DNA of 64,000 nucleotides, taken from JADFDG01 sp965232985. Its GTDB lineage: Bacteria > Pseudomonadota > Gammaproteobacteria > Pseudomonadales > JADFDG01. The DNA is taken from NCBI GenBank assembly GCA_965232985.1, contig CBDDRC010000043.1, positions 1-64,000 of the forward strand, read 5' to 3'. Shown piece by piece: positions 44,039 to 56,288 of the stretch. The position numbers and the translations under genes are program-made. The first letter of the stretch is position 1, and each line of letters opens with the position of its first letter. The notes under the pieces are model-generated. The model was not told the origin of the DNA, made no database searches, and saw only the letters and a program-made list of their open reading frames with translations.

Positions 44039-44150
44039 GGCTGTCGTCCATCCGTTCGTGAATATGGCAGGAGCGGGAAAGTCATACTAACGGGCGCAGT
44101 GTGAGCGCGGCTAGAATGGCCGCCCTTTGGGCTACCTGCCGGAGTTCGCC

Positions 44151-44468
44151 ATGGCGCTGTCCGCCGCCGAGAAAAAATACTTCCGTGGCATTGGCCACCA
44201 CCTCAAGCCGGTGGTGCTGGTTGGCGGCGGCGGACTGTCCGAAACCCTGCTCGCCGAACTCGACCGGGCGCTTGAGGATCATGAGCTGATCAAGGTGAAG
44301 GTACACGCGGAAGATCGCGATGCACGGCGCGCCGTGTTCGATAGCTTGCCGACCGCCTGCGCCTGCGAGCTGATCACCGCCATCGGCGGTATCGCGCTGA
44401 TTTATCGCGCGGCGAAAAAGCAGAACAGGAAGCTGTCGAATCCGGTGCGCTACGCGAACACACCGTGA
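44151..44468 (+). CDS. yhbY: CRM-domain RNA-binding protein YhbY
   Basis: Small RNA-binding protein associated with pre-50S particles. The 105-residue product is a single CRS1-YhbY domain, with the GIGHHLKPVVLVGGGGLSE loop and ELIKVKVHAEDRDAR. The ATG at 44151 follows a GGAG site. A TAGAAT hexamer at 44112-44117 is a likely -10, without a clear -35. It is divergent from rlmE and converges on greA with 15 bases between stops. Confidence 0.93.
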   Translation: MALSAAEKKYFRGIGHHLKPVVLVGGGGLSETLLAELDRALEDHELIKVKVHAEDRDARRAVFDSLPTACACELITAIGGIALIYRAAKKQNRKLSNPVRYANTP

Positions 44469-44483
44469 CTGCCGCATTTCCTG

Positions 44484-44965
44484 CTATGTGTGGCGAACTT
44501 CCTCAATTTCATATTCAACGACACCACCGGGTGTCTGCACCGGCACCACATCGCCTTCTTCCTTGCCCATCAACGCGCGGGCGATCGGCGACGTGTTTGA
44601 TATCTTGTTCACTTTGATGTCGGCCTCATCTTCACCAACGATGGTGTAGGTCACGCGCTCACCCGACGCAACATTGGCGATATCGACGGTCGTGCCAAAA
44701 ATCACCTTGCCGGTTTTGGCAATGCGGCTGACGTCGATGACCACGCAATTCGAGAGTTTCATCTCGATTTCCTGAACCCGCCCTTCAGCAAAGCCCTGTT
44801 GCTCGCGCGCCGCGTGGTACTCGGCGTTCTCGCGCAGGTCGCCATGCGCCCGCGCCTCGGCGATCGCGGCAGAAATGCGCTGCCGATCCACGGTCTTGAG
44901 CCGTTGCAGTTCCTCGCGCAGCGCCTCGGCGCCAGCGACAGTCATCGGGTAACGCGTTGGTGTAC

Positions 44966-44969
<4 letters not shown>
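44484..44969 (-). CDS. greA: Transcription elongation factor GreA
   Basis: Stimulates RNA cleavage by backtracked polymerase, using the same secondary channel as DksA. The 161-residue protein has the N-terminal coiled coil with the acidic tip (ARAHGDLRENAEYHAAREQQGF) and the C-terminal FKBP-like domain (TSPIARALMGKEEGDVV). Its ATG overlaps the carB stop by 4 bases (ATGA). Confidence 0.97.
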
Positions 44970-48241
<3,272 letters not shown>

Positions 48242-48247
48242 GGTGTT

Positions 48248-49390
48248 CTACCGGCTTTGGCGGCGGGCTTGCATCAGTTCAATGAATTGGTCGAACAACA
48301 CGTCGGCCTCGTGCGGACCGGGGCTGGCTTCCGGGTGGCCCTGGAAACTGAACGCCGGCCGGTCCGTGCGCTGGATACCCTGATTACTGCCGTCGAACAG
48401 CGAGCGATGGGTGACGCGCAGGTTCGCCGGCAACGTTGCCTCATTCACTGCGAAACCATGATTCTGCGCAGTGATCATTACGCGGCCGGTGTGCAGAACC
48501 TGCACCGGGTGGTTGGCGCCGTGGTGACCGAACTTCATCTTCAGGGTCTGCGCGCCGGAAGCGAGCGCCAGCAACTGATGGCCCAGGCAGATACCGAACA
48601 CCGGCAAGTCGGTGGTCAGGAATTCGCGGATCGCGGCGATGGCGTAATCGCAGGGTGCCGGATCGCCGGGGCCATTGGAGAGAAAGACGCCGTCCGGCTG
48701 AAGTGCACGCACCTCGGCAGCCGTGGTTTGTGCGGGAACCACCGTAAGCTTGCAGCCGCGATCGACCAGCATGCGCAGGATGTTGCGCTTGACGCCGAAA
48801 TCGTAAGCGACGACATGGAACGGTTGCTGTGCGGGTGCCTGCCGGTGGCCCTTACCCAACTGCCAGGTGCCTTCGTTCCACCGGTAAGCCGTCGCGCAGG
48901 TTACTTCCTTCGCCAAGTCCATACCCTGCAAACCCGGGAACGCCCGGGCGACGGCGACAGCTGCCTGCTCGTCGATCTGTTCGCCGGCAACGACGCAGCC
49001 GTTCTGGGCGCCCTTGTCGCGCAAAAGGCGCGTCAGGCGGCGGGTATCGATCTCGGCGATGCCAACGATGTTGCGCGCCCGCAGCCAGCCCGACAGATCC
49101 TGTGTCGCGCGAAAGCTCGATGCCACCAGCGAGGCGTCACGAATCACCAGCCCGGCACACCAGGCGCGGCCAGCCTCGTCATCCTCATCGTTCACCCCGG
49201 TATTGCCGATATGCGGGTGCGTGAGCGTGACGATCTGGCGGGCATAGGACGGGTCGGTGACGATCTCCTGGTAACCGGTCATCGCGGTGTTGAATACCAC
49301 TTCCCCGACGGATTGCCCGCTGGCGCCCAGGGCGACGCCGCGGAACAGGCTGCCATCTTCGAGTGCGAGCAGGGCGGGTGTAACAGCCAA
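48248..49390 (-). CDS. carA: Carbamoyl-phosphate synthase small subunit
   Basis: Class I glutamine amidotransferase that feeds ammonia to CarB. The 380-residue protein has the catalytic cysteine in VFGICLGHQLL and the histidine/glutamate in FQGHPEASPGP. No ATG is available; the TTG at 49390 gives MAVTPALLALEDGSLFRG, aligned with E. coli CarA, and lies 8 bases after GGAGG. A GTG at 49405 would overlap that ribosome site. It is followed by carB 6 bases later. Confidence 0.95.
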   Translation of the reverse strand: MAVTPALLALEDGSLFRGVALGASGQSVGEVVFNTAMTGYQEIVTDPSYARQIVTLTHPHIGNTGVNDEDDEAGRAWCAGLVIRDASLVASSFRATQDLSGWLRARNIVGIAEIDTRRLTRLLRDKGAQNGCVVAGEQIDEQAAVAVARAFPGLQGMDLAKEVTCATAYRWNEGTWQLGKGHRQAPAQQPFHVVAYDFGVKRNILRMLVDRGCKLTVVPAQTTAAEVRALQPDGVFLSNGPGDPAPCDYAIAAIREFLTTDLPVFGICLGHQLLALASGAQTLKMKFGHHGANHPVQVLHTGRVMITAQNHGFAVNEATLPANLRVTHRSLFDGSNQGIQRTDRPAFSFQGHPEASPGPHEADVLFDQFIELMQARRQSR

Positions 49391-49494
49391 GGGACCTACC
49401 TCCACTTAAGGTTGTGCGCAGCCTCCCCGCAGCCAGCGGTGCTGCAGGGTCCACCGGGAATCCCGACGTTTGGACTTTGAAAGATAGCTGACCA

Positions 49495-49530
49495 CAAAAA
49501 AGCGAGATGAAGCCGGCTTCATCTCGCTTT
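49495..49530 (-). terminator. Terminator between dapB and carA
   Basis: A perfect 14-bp stem, AGCGAGATGAAGCC with GGCTTCATCTCGCT and no unpaired loop bases in the plain palindrome, followed on the minus strand by six T residues. It lies about 150 bases after the dapB stop and 105 before carA. The 49535-49679 stretch between the dapB stop and this hairpin holds nothing I recognise. Confidence 0.92.
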
Positions 49531-49679
49531 GTGAATCTGTCTGATCATGGGGCCTGGCCGTGCCGGGAAGACGCCCCGCCCCGGGTCCGGGATTCTAGGC
49601 GCAAAGCTCTCCTGCCGCCACCCCGAATCGGTCTGCCGGCAAGCGGATCAGCCTCGATTCGCGCCGGCGCAAACAGCGC

Positions 49680-50498
49680 CTACCGCAGCCCCAGTACGTC
49701 CCGCATGTCGTACAAACCCTTGCCCTGCCCGGCCACCCAGACAGCAGCGCGCACGGCGCCGTTGGCGAAGTTGGCGCGGCTGGTGGCCAGATGCCGCACT
49801 TCGACCCGTTCACCTTCGCCGATAAACATCACGGTGTGCTCGCCAACGATGTCGCCACCACGAATGGTTTCGAAGCCGATGGTCTGGCGGTCGCGCGCGC
49901 CGGTGTGCCCCTCGCGGCCATAGACAGCGACTTTTTGCAGATCCCGCCCGAGCGCACCGGCGATGACTTCGCCCATGGCCAGCGCGGTGCCGGACGGCGC
50001 ATCCACCTTGTGGCGGTGGTGCGCCTCGACAATCTCGATATCGACGCTGTCGCCGAAGGTTTTCGCGGCCATCTCCAGCAACTTGAGCGAGATATTTACC
50101 CCTACCGAGTAGTTGGCGGCGTAAACCAGGGCGGTATCGCCGGCAGCCGCCTGCAAGTCGGCCCGCTGTGCGCCCGACAAGCCGGTGGTGCCAATCACCA
50201 GTTTTTTGCCGGCTCGACGCGCGAGCGCCACGTGGGCTTCGGTGGCCGCCGGGGCGGTGAAATCGATGGCGACATCGAAAGCATCGACCACCTCGGCCAG
50301 CGACCCGACCACCCGCACGCCCAACTTGCCGACGCCCGCCAACTCACCGGCATCGGCACCGAGCAAGGTGGAATCCGGCCGCTCGACAACGGCGGCAAGC
50401 GTGGCACCGGAGGCCGCCTGAACGGCCTCGATCAGGGCTCGACCCATGCGGCCGCCAGCGCCACAAACGGCAATGCGGGTAGTCGTGCGGGTAGTCAT
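49680..50498 (-). CDS. dapB: 4-hydroxy-tetrahydrodipicolinate reductase
   Basis: NAD(P)H-dependent step of the lysine and diaminopimelate pathway, supplying peptidoglycan. The 272-residue protein has the dinucleotide loop CGAGGRMGRAL, the catalytic EAHHRHKVDAPSGTAL region and a C-terminal GEHTVMFIGEGER. The ATG at 50498 has a strong AAGGAGGT site. dapB-carA-carB is conserved in gammaproteobacteria; upstream in this genome is the diiron protein instead of dnaJ. Confidence 0.97.
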   Translation of the reverse strand: MTTRTTTRIAVCGAGGRMGRALIEAVQAASGATLAAVVERPDSTLLGADAGELAGVGKLGVRVVGSLAEVVDAFDVAIDFTAPAATEAHVALARRAGKKLVIGTTGLSGAQRADLQAAAGDTALVYAANYSVGVNISLKLLEMAAKTFGDSVDIEIVEAHHRHKVDAPSGTALAMGEVIAGALGRDLQKVAVYGREGHTGARDRQTIGFETIRGGDIVGEHTVMFIGEGERVEVRHLATSRANFANGAVRAAVWVAGQGKGLYDMRDVLGLR

Positions 50499-50560
50499 GC
50501 ACTTACCTCCTTGGGAAGCAGGCAAGTGTACAGACGCCGACCGATTTTGGCTTGCCGGCG

Positions 50561-51652
50561 TTATGACGCCACGCTTTCCCGTAGCGGCTTCTGCAGGGCA
50601 ACCCAATCGATCACGCCGTCATCCACGAAATTTTCGAACTGGAGAATCCCCAGCTCTTCAAACTTCGGACGGATTTTATCCGTCAACAACCCGATTTTCT
50701 TCAGGTTCGGCATCACGCGGGTAAACAGCAGGTTGCGGAAACGCTTCATGAATTCGCCTTGCAGGACATACTCCCTGGCCTCTTCCGCATTCCAGCCAAA
50801 ATGATCGAAAACATCGGTGGAAATAAGGCGCTCCCGCATAATCACGCAGGTTTCATAAGCAAACAGCGCCCGCGCTTCTTTCTCCTCGTCAGAGAGCGAC
50901 TTTACAAACTCCTCAAGGTAGTTGATCCCGAACGTCACATGCCGGGCCTCGTCCCGAATGACATAACCCACCAGTTGCCGCAACAACGGATCCCGGGCAC
51001 TCATCTGCATCGTGTTGAAAGCCGCCAGCGCCAAGCCCTCAATGATGACCTGCATACCGATGAATTTCAGATCCCAGCGGGGATCGGCAAGAACCTTGTC
51101 CAGAATCAACTTCAGATTCTTGTTGATCGGATACATGATCTTCATTTTCGTCTGAATGTATTTGTTGAATACTTCAACATGACGCGCCTCGTCAAACGTC
51201 TGCGAGGCGGCATAAAGCTTTGCGTTATAGGTTGGCGCGCAGGAAACAAGCTGGGAAGCGACCAGCAGCGCGCCCTGCTCGCCATGCAGGAACTGGCTGA
51301 GCTGATTGGCTTGCGAGTGCCAGTTGAATTTCAGTTTATCGGCAGCGGAAAGCGCCTGATACGGAGGGTAGTTGGTGAAGGGGTTGAGCTCTTCGGCCGT
51401 CGGACTGCTGTCGCGCGGGAAGGTCTGGCTCCAGTCGAGGTCTGTTTCGACGTTCCAGTTTAATTCCTTGCCCAGCTCATACAGTTTCTTGATGCGGTCA
51501 TCCTGGAGCGAATAATCCCAGTTATACGAACCCGTCAACGGAGTTTGAAATATCTCGGCTATTTGCTCGATCTGACTGCTGGTTAAATTTGTTACTGGCT
51601 CAATTTCTTCCCGCACCGCACGGGGTGCCGCCTCAACAAATGTCAAGCTCAT
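50561..51652 (-). CDS. Ferritin-like diiron protein, R2/oxygenase-like, function unknown
   Basis: A 363-residue mostly helical protein with a duplicated diiron ligand set: E125 and E155-x2-H158 (in FDEARHVE), then E205 and E235-x2-H238 (in RDEARHVT). The glutamate-to-ExxH distance is 30 residues in both halves, as expected for a four-helix diiron oxidase or oxygenase such as ribonucleotide-reductase R2 or N-oxygenases. I cannot name a substrate. There is no signal peptide or membrane segment. The ATG at 51652 has a GGAG site. It follows the Tat-exported protein by 64 bases on the same strand. Its G+C is visibly lower than its neighbours (the line starting 51121 is about 32 percent). Confidence 0.8.
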   Translation of the reverse strand: MSLTFVEAAPRAVREEIEPVTNLTSSQIEQIAEIFQTPLTGSYNWDYSLQDDRIKKLYELGKELNWNVETDLDWSQTFPRDSSPTAEELNPFTNYPPYQALSAADKLKFNWHSQANQLSQFLHGEQGALLVASQLVSCAPTYNAKLYAASQTFDEARHVEVFNKYIQTKMKIMYPINKNLKLILDKVLADPRWDLKFIGMQVIIEGLALAAFNTMQMSARDPLLRQLVGYVIRDEARHVTFGINYLEEFVKSLSDEEKEARALFAYETCVIMRERLISTDVFDHFGWNAEEAREYVLQGEFMKRFRNLLFTRVMPNLKKIGLLTDKIRPKFEELGILQFENFVDDGVIDWVALQKPLRESVAS

Positions 51653-51716
51653 GATCTTCTCCGCTCCGTGTGAAAAACAAAGTGCCTGATGATAAAAACT
51701 TTTTTGAAAAATCTGC

Positions 51717-52871
51717 TCAGAATTGCGAAATGAGGAACGGCTCGCCCGTCACGCAGTACAGGTTTTTCCCCGTCCGGTTCTGATACTTGCGCCGTTTGCG
51801 GTCGTAACTGCCGAAACCGCCACCGAACGCCTTGTAGTCCTGCACCTCTGCCAGTCGCTTTTTCGCGTAGGCGATATCAAGCGCCTCGATCGCATGCCTG
51901 GGCGTAAACGACGCGGCCAGCTCCAGCTGGGTGATGGCTTCGTCGATTGCTGCAGCGTTGTCCACGTACAGCATCGCATTGGCATATTCAAAACGAGTCA
52001 ACGCCACATCCGGCACCAGCGCAAAGGATGTCTCGAAACGAGTTTTCGCATCGTCAGCGCTGGTGCCGAACACCATCTTCGCGCCAAATGCGCCGGCGCG
52101 GCGGATGATATTGGCGCCAATCCCGGCCGAGAGCGCAAGTCCCATCGGGTGCTCAGGATAAGCAGTGAGGATATCGTTACTGGCTTCCGTGACCTTGCCG
52201 ATGTAATCGCGCAGCAGCGCCGTGGGAATCGACACATCCTCGGCAACACGGCCAACACCATAGGCGTAACCCAGACGGATCATCGCGTAATCGGCACGAT
52301 ACTGCGGATCGTCCGCCGGGCGCGGCTGGAACACCGTGCCATAGTAGATGATGCCGCCTACGGCATCCTGCAACAGCGCGTGCTTCTCCTTGAGAGTATC
52401 GGCAAGATAGATCGAATAAATAAGCTGCGCGAATAGCGCGGGTACGCGCGCGAAGCCGCCGTACTCGTTGCCAAGCTCGCGCGCGGCCTGAAAATCGCCA
52501 CGGAAGAAAAGCAGCCAGACTTCCAGCGCGTTGCGGCTATGCAGCGCATAGTCCTCGTCCTGAAATTTCAGCTCCGTCCACAACTGCGGGTAGCGCGCGT
52601 AGCGTTTGCGCAGATATTCGGGTGACGGGAACGGGATCAGGTAGCCGCGCAGCAAAGTGTCCCAATGCGTCTCCATCTCCGCAAAGGTATAGCTGAACGA
52701 TGTTGCATCGAAGGGCAAGGCACGCCATGGCCGCCGGGTGTAGTCGGCGTCGGCAGTGAGCGTGTCGGCAAGCTCACCTTCGTCGTTGGCCCGCAACCCG
52801 AACGGCGTCAACAGGAGCGAAGCTGAAGTGCCGGCGAGGAATGCGCGCCGGGTAAAGCCGGGATTTGTCAT
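51717..52871 (-). CDS. Twin-arginine-exported protein of unknown function
   Basis: A 384-residue protein with a Tat signal peptide: TRRAFLAG with the arginine pair at residues 8-9, a hydrophobic core (about 12-24) and a probable cleavage site near LRA-ND (residue 28). The mature part is helical, with a TPR-like character toward the C terminus (repeated YANAMLYVDNAAAIDEAITQLELA and HAIEALDIAYAKKRLAEV units). Tat export implies folding in the cytoplasm, perhaps with a cofactor, but no metal motif is obvious. The ATG at 52871 is the start used. It probably forms a two-gene operon with the diiron protein. Confidence 0.75.
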   Translation of the reverse strand: MTNPGFTRRAFLAGTSASLLLTPFGLRANDEGELADTLTADADYTRRPWRALPFDATSFSYTFAEMETHWDTLLRGYLIPFPSPEYLRKRYARYPQLWTELKFQDEDYALHSRNALEVWLLFFRGDFQAARELGNEYGGFARVPALFAQLIYSIYLADTLKEKHALLQDAVGGIIYYGTVFQPRPADDPQYRADYAMIRLGYAYGVGRVAEDVSIPTALLRDYIGKVTEASNDILTAYPEHPMGLALSAGIGANIIRRAGAFGAKMVFGTSADDAKTRFETSFALVPDVALTRFEYANAMLYVDNAAAIDEAITQLELAASFTPRHAIEALDIAYAKKRLAEVQDYKAFGGGFGSYDRKRRKYQNRTGKNLYCVTGEPFLISQF

Positions 52872-52905
52872 TATTGTTGTCCCACGTCCTTGCGCACTGC
52901 CCCGG

Positions 52906-52935
52906 AGAATACGGGAGCCGGCGCCAGCGGGGCAA
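52906..52935 (-). promoter_or_regulatory. Candidate promoter of the Tat/diiron pair
   Basis: On the minus strand TTGCCC (52930-52935), an 18-base spacer and TATTCT (52906-52911), 35 bases before the ATG. It would let this pair be expressed independently of dnaJ. Confidence 0.4.
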
Positions 52936-53000
52936 CGCAGGCCCGCCCGGCGGCTGGGCCGCACGTCCGAACTACGAAGAACGCACGAGCCGCGCGCGGC

Positions 53001-54116
53001 TCAGATATCGCTGAAGAACTTCTTCAGCGAGTCGTACCAGCCCTGCCGCCGCGGCGAGTTGGACGCCTGTTTGAGCGAATCCTGGAATGCGCGCAGCAAC
53101 TCCTTCTGCTTGCCATTGAGACTGACTGGCGTCTCGACCACGACACGGCAGATGAGGTCGCCTTGGCCTGCGCCCCGCACGTTCGGCACGCCCTTGCCGC
53201 GCACCCGGAACAGCTTGCCGGTCTGACTCTCGGCCGGAATCTTCAGCTTCACGCGGCCATCCATGGTTGGCACTTCAAGCTCGCCGCCAAGCGCGGCATC
53301 AACAAAGGAGATCGGTACCTCGCACAACAGGTCGTTACCCTCGCGCGTGAAGAACTCGTGCGCGTTGACCGACACCTGCACATACAGATCCCCCGGCGGC
53401 CCCCCCATCGGGCCGGCCTCACCTTCACCGGCCAGGCGGATGCGATCGCCGCTGTCGACACCGGCCGGGATGGTCACGCTGAGCGTCTTCGATTTCTGCA
53501 CCCGACCCTGCCCGCGGCAATCAGGGCAGGGATCCTTGATCGTCTTGCCGGTGCCACGGCACGCCGGACAGGTTTGCTGCAGCGTGAAGAAGCCCTGCTG
53601 CATACGCACCTGGCCGTGGCCCTTGCAGGTAGTGCAGACGACCGGCGTCGAGCCCTTCTTCGCACCGGAGCCGGCGCAGGTGCCACAGGCCTCCAGCTTG
53701 GGCACCTTGATCTGCACCTTGCTGCCGCGCACCGCATCTTCCAGTTCAATCTCAAGCGTGTAGCGCAAATCGGCGCCACGCTGCGCAGCGCTACGGGCGC
53801 GGCCGCCACCACCACCGAAGATATCGCCGAATACGTCGCCGAAAATATCGTTGAAACTCGGGCCTGCACCGCCACCGGCGCCCATGCTCGGATCGACACC
53901 GGCATGGCCGAGGCGATCGTACGCCGCACGCTTCTGCTCGTCAGAAAGGATCTCGTAGGCTGCCTGTACTTCCTTGAATTTTTCTTCGGCGGACTTGTCG
54001 TCCGGATTGCGATCCGGGTGATGCTTCATCGCCAGCTTGCGATAAGCCTTCTTGATGTCTTCTGCCGAAGCATCCTTGGCAACGCCAAGCACTTCATAAA
54101 AATCACGTTTCGACAT
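53001..54116 (-). CDS. dnaJ: Chaperone protein DnaJ
   Basis: Hsp40 co-chaperone that stimulates DnaK ATPase and delivers substrates. The 371-residue protein has a J domain with HPD at 33-35, a glycine-rich linker (about 75-105), four zinc-binding C-x2-C-x-G-x-G repeats (CGTCAGSG, CTTCKGHG, CPACRGTG, CPDCRGQG) and C-terminal substrate domains. It follows dnaK after a 111-base gap holding a strong terminator. Confidence 0.98.
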   Translation of the reverse strand: MSKRDFYEVLGVAKDASAEDIKKAYRKLAMKHHPDRNPDDKSAEEKFKEVQAAYEILSDEQKRAAYDRLGHAGVDPSMGAGGGAGPSFNDIFGDVFGDIFGGGGGRARSAAQRGADLRYTLEIELEDAVRGSKVQIKVPKLEACGTCAGSGAKKGSTPVVCTTCKGHGQVRMQQGFFTLQQTCPACRGTGKTIKDPCPDCRGQGRVQKSKTLSVTIPAGVDSGDRIRLAGEGEAGPMGGPPGDLYVQVSVNAHEFFTREGNDLLCEVPISFVDAALGGELEVPTMDGRVKLKIPAESQTGKLFRVRGKGVPNVRGAGQGDLICRVVVETPVSLNGKQKELLRAFQDSLKQASNSPRRQGWYDSLKKFFSDI

Positions 54117-54175
54117 GACGCCCAGGCTCCGTGCTGCTCAATACAGCGATCAGGGATACATACATCGGCCGCTGC

Positions 54176-54214
54176 GAAAAACACGAAAGCGCGGACCTGT
54201 GCCGCGCTTTCGTG
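54176..54214 (-). terminator. Terminator/attenuator between dnaK and dnaJ
   Basis: A perfect 13-bp stem CACGAAAGCGCGG/CCGCGCTTTCGTG with a seven-base loop, then GTTTTTC on the minus strand. It would lower dnaJ relative to dnaK from the shared heat-shock promoter. Confidence 0.88.
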
Positions 54215-54227
54215 AAAGCACTGCAGT

Positions 54228-56153
54228 TTACTGCTTGTCGTCGCCTTTCACTTCCTCAAACTCGGCATCGACGGCACCTTCATGTGCCTGCGGCTGCGCG
54301 CCAGCATCACCTGCGCCGGCCTGCTGCGCGGCCGCTGCTGCTGCAGCCTGAAGCTTCTGCGCGATTCCTTCCGATGCCTTGGCCAGCAACTCGGTCTTCG
54401 CCTCGATGGTCGCCTTGTCGTCGGACTTGATCGCCTCCTCAAGATCCTTGATCGCTTCCTCAACCTTGGCTTTCTCATCGGCAGTCGCGGTGTCGCCCGC
54501 TTCAGCCAACATCTTTTTCGTCGCATGCACGATGCCGTCAGCCATATTGCGCGCCAGCACCAGTTCCTCGAACTTCTTGTCGGCTTCCTTGTTCGCCTCG
54601 GCGTCCTGGACCATGCGCTTGATTTCTTCCTCGGTCAGGCCACTCGACGCCTTGATGACGATCGACTGCTGCTTGCCGGTGTTCTTGTCCTTGGCGCTCA
54701 CATTGAGGATGCCGTTGGCGTCGATGTCGAAGGTGACCTCGATTTGCGGCATGCCGCGCTGCGCCGGCGGAATATCGGCCAGATCGAAGCGGCCCAGCGT
54801 CTTGTTCTGGCTGGCCTGCTTGCGCTCACCCTGCAGGACGTGCACGGTAACGGCAGGCTGATTGTCTTCCGCCGTCGAGAACACCTGCGACTTCTTGGTC
54901 GGGATGGTGGTGTTTTTGTCGATGAGCGCCGTCATCACGCCACCCATGGTCTCAATACCAAGCGTCAGCGGCGTAACGTCGAGCAGCAGCACGTCCTTGC
55001 GCTCGCCGGAAAGAACCGAGCCCTGAATTGCCGCGCCAACCGCAACGGCCTCGTCCGGATTCACGTCCTTGCGCGGCTCCTTACCGAAAAATTCCTTCAC
55101 CTTCTGCTGCACCAGCGGCATGCGCGTCTGGCCACCGACAAGAATGACGTCGGCGATCTCGGCGGCCGACAGACCGGCATCCTTCATCGCGATGCGGCAC
55201 GGCTCGATGGTGCGCGCGACCAGATCCTCGACCAGCGACTCGAGCTTGGCGCGCGTCAACTTCAGGTTGAGATGTTTCGGGCCGCTGGCATCGGCGGTGA
55301 TATACGGCAGGTTGATGTCGGTCTGCTGGCTCGACGACAACTCGATCTTCGCTTTTTCAGCGGCCTCCTTCAGGCGCTGCAGGGCCAGCGGATCCTTGCG
55401 CAGGTCAACTGACGAATCCTTCTTGAATTCTTCCACCAGGTAGTCGATAACGCGCATGTCGAAGTCTTCGCCGCCAAGGAAAGTGTCGCCGTTGGTGGAG
55501 AGCACCTCAAACTGGTGGTCGCCCTCGACATTGGCGATCTCGATGATGGAAATATCGAAAGTGCCGCCGCCTAGGTCATACACGGCAATCTTGCGGTCGC
55601 CTTCCTGCTTGTCGAGCCCGAACGCGAGCGCAGCAGCAGTCGGCTCGTTGATAATGCGCTTGACGTCCAGACCGGCGATGCGGCCGGCATCCTTGGTTGC
55701 CTGGCGCTGCGAATCGTTGAAATAAGCCGGCACCGTGATGACGGCTTCGGTCACCGGCTCACCGAGGTAATCCTCGGCGGTCTTCTTCATCTTTTTCAGC
55801 ACTTCGGCAGAAATCTGCGGCGGCGCCATTTTCTTGCCGCGCGCTTCCACCCAGGCATCGCCATTGTCGGCCGCAACAATTTTGTACGGCACCATCTTGA
55901 TGTCCTTCTGCACGACATCGTCAGTAAACTTGCGGCCGATCAGCCGCTTCACCGCAAACACGGTGTGCTGCGGGTTGGTGACGGACTGGCGCTTGGCGCT
56001 CTGGCCGACGAGGATCTCGTCGTCGGTGTAGGCAACAACCGACGGCGTGGTGCGCGCGCCCTCGCTGTTCTCGATAACCTTGATGTTGTCGCCATCCAGG
56101 ATGGCGATGCAGCTGTTGGTGGTGCCGAGGTCAATCCCGATGATCTTGCCCAT
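54228..56153 (-). CDS. dnaK: Chaperone protein DnaK (Hsp70)
   Basis: ATP-dependent Hsp70 chaperone. The 641-residue protein has the nucleotide-binding domain (IGIDLGTTNSCIAILDG at the start; AVYDLGGGTFDISIIE), the substrate-binding domain and an alanine/glutamine-rich C terminus ending EEVKGDDKQ, matching the family EEV motif. The ATG is at 56153, 135 bases after grpE. Confidence 0.99.
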   Translation of the reverse strand: MGKIIGIDLGTTNSCIAILDGDNIKVIENSEGARTTPSVVAYTDDEILVGQSAKRQSVTNPQHTVFAVKRLIGRKFTDDVVQKDIKMVPYKIVAADNGDAWVEARGKKMAPPQISAEVLKKMKKTAEDYLGEPVTEAVITVPAYFNDSQRQATKDAGRIAGLDVKRIINEPTAAALAFGLDKQEGDRKIAVYDLGGGTFDISIIEIANVEGDHQFEVLSTNGDTFLGGEDFDMRVIDYLVEEFKKDSSVDLRKDPLALQRLKEAAEKAKIELSSSQQTDINLPYITADASGPKHLNLKLTRAKLESLVEDLVARTIEPCRIAMKDAGLSAAEIADVILVGGQTRMPLVQQKVKEFFGKEPRKDVNPDEAVAVGAAIQGSVLSGERKDVLLLDVTPLTLGIETMGGVMTALIDKNTTIPTKKSQVFSTAEDNQPAVTVHVLQGERKQASQNKTLGRFDLADIPPAQRGMPQIEVTFDIDANGILNVSAKDKNTGKQQSIVIKASSGLTEEEIKRMVQDAEANKEADKKFEELVLARNMADGIVHATKKMLAEAGDTATADEKAKVEEAIKDLEEAIKSDDKATIEAKTELLAKASEGIAQKLQAAAAAAAQQAGAGDAGAQPQAHEGAVDAEFEEVKGDDKQ

Positions 56154-56288
56154 GGTCGTATGCTCCGTTTGTGGCAGCCGGCGCGCTTTGGTGGCGCCCC
56201 GGCGGGGTCATGTGTTCAGTAGCCTGCTCGATGGCCTAGATGGGGCCGCCGGGCGACGGTTCAAGGTGTAGCGCCAGGATGGGTGCAC

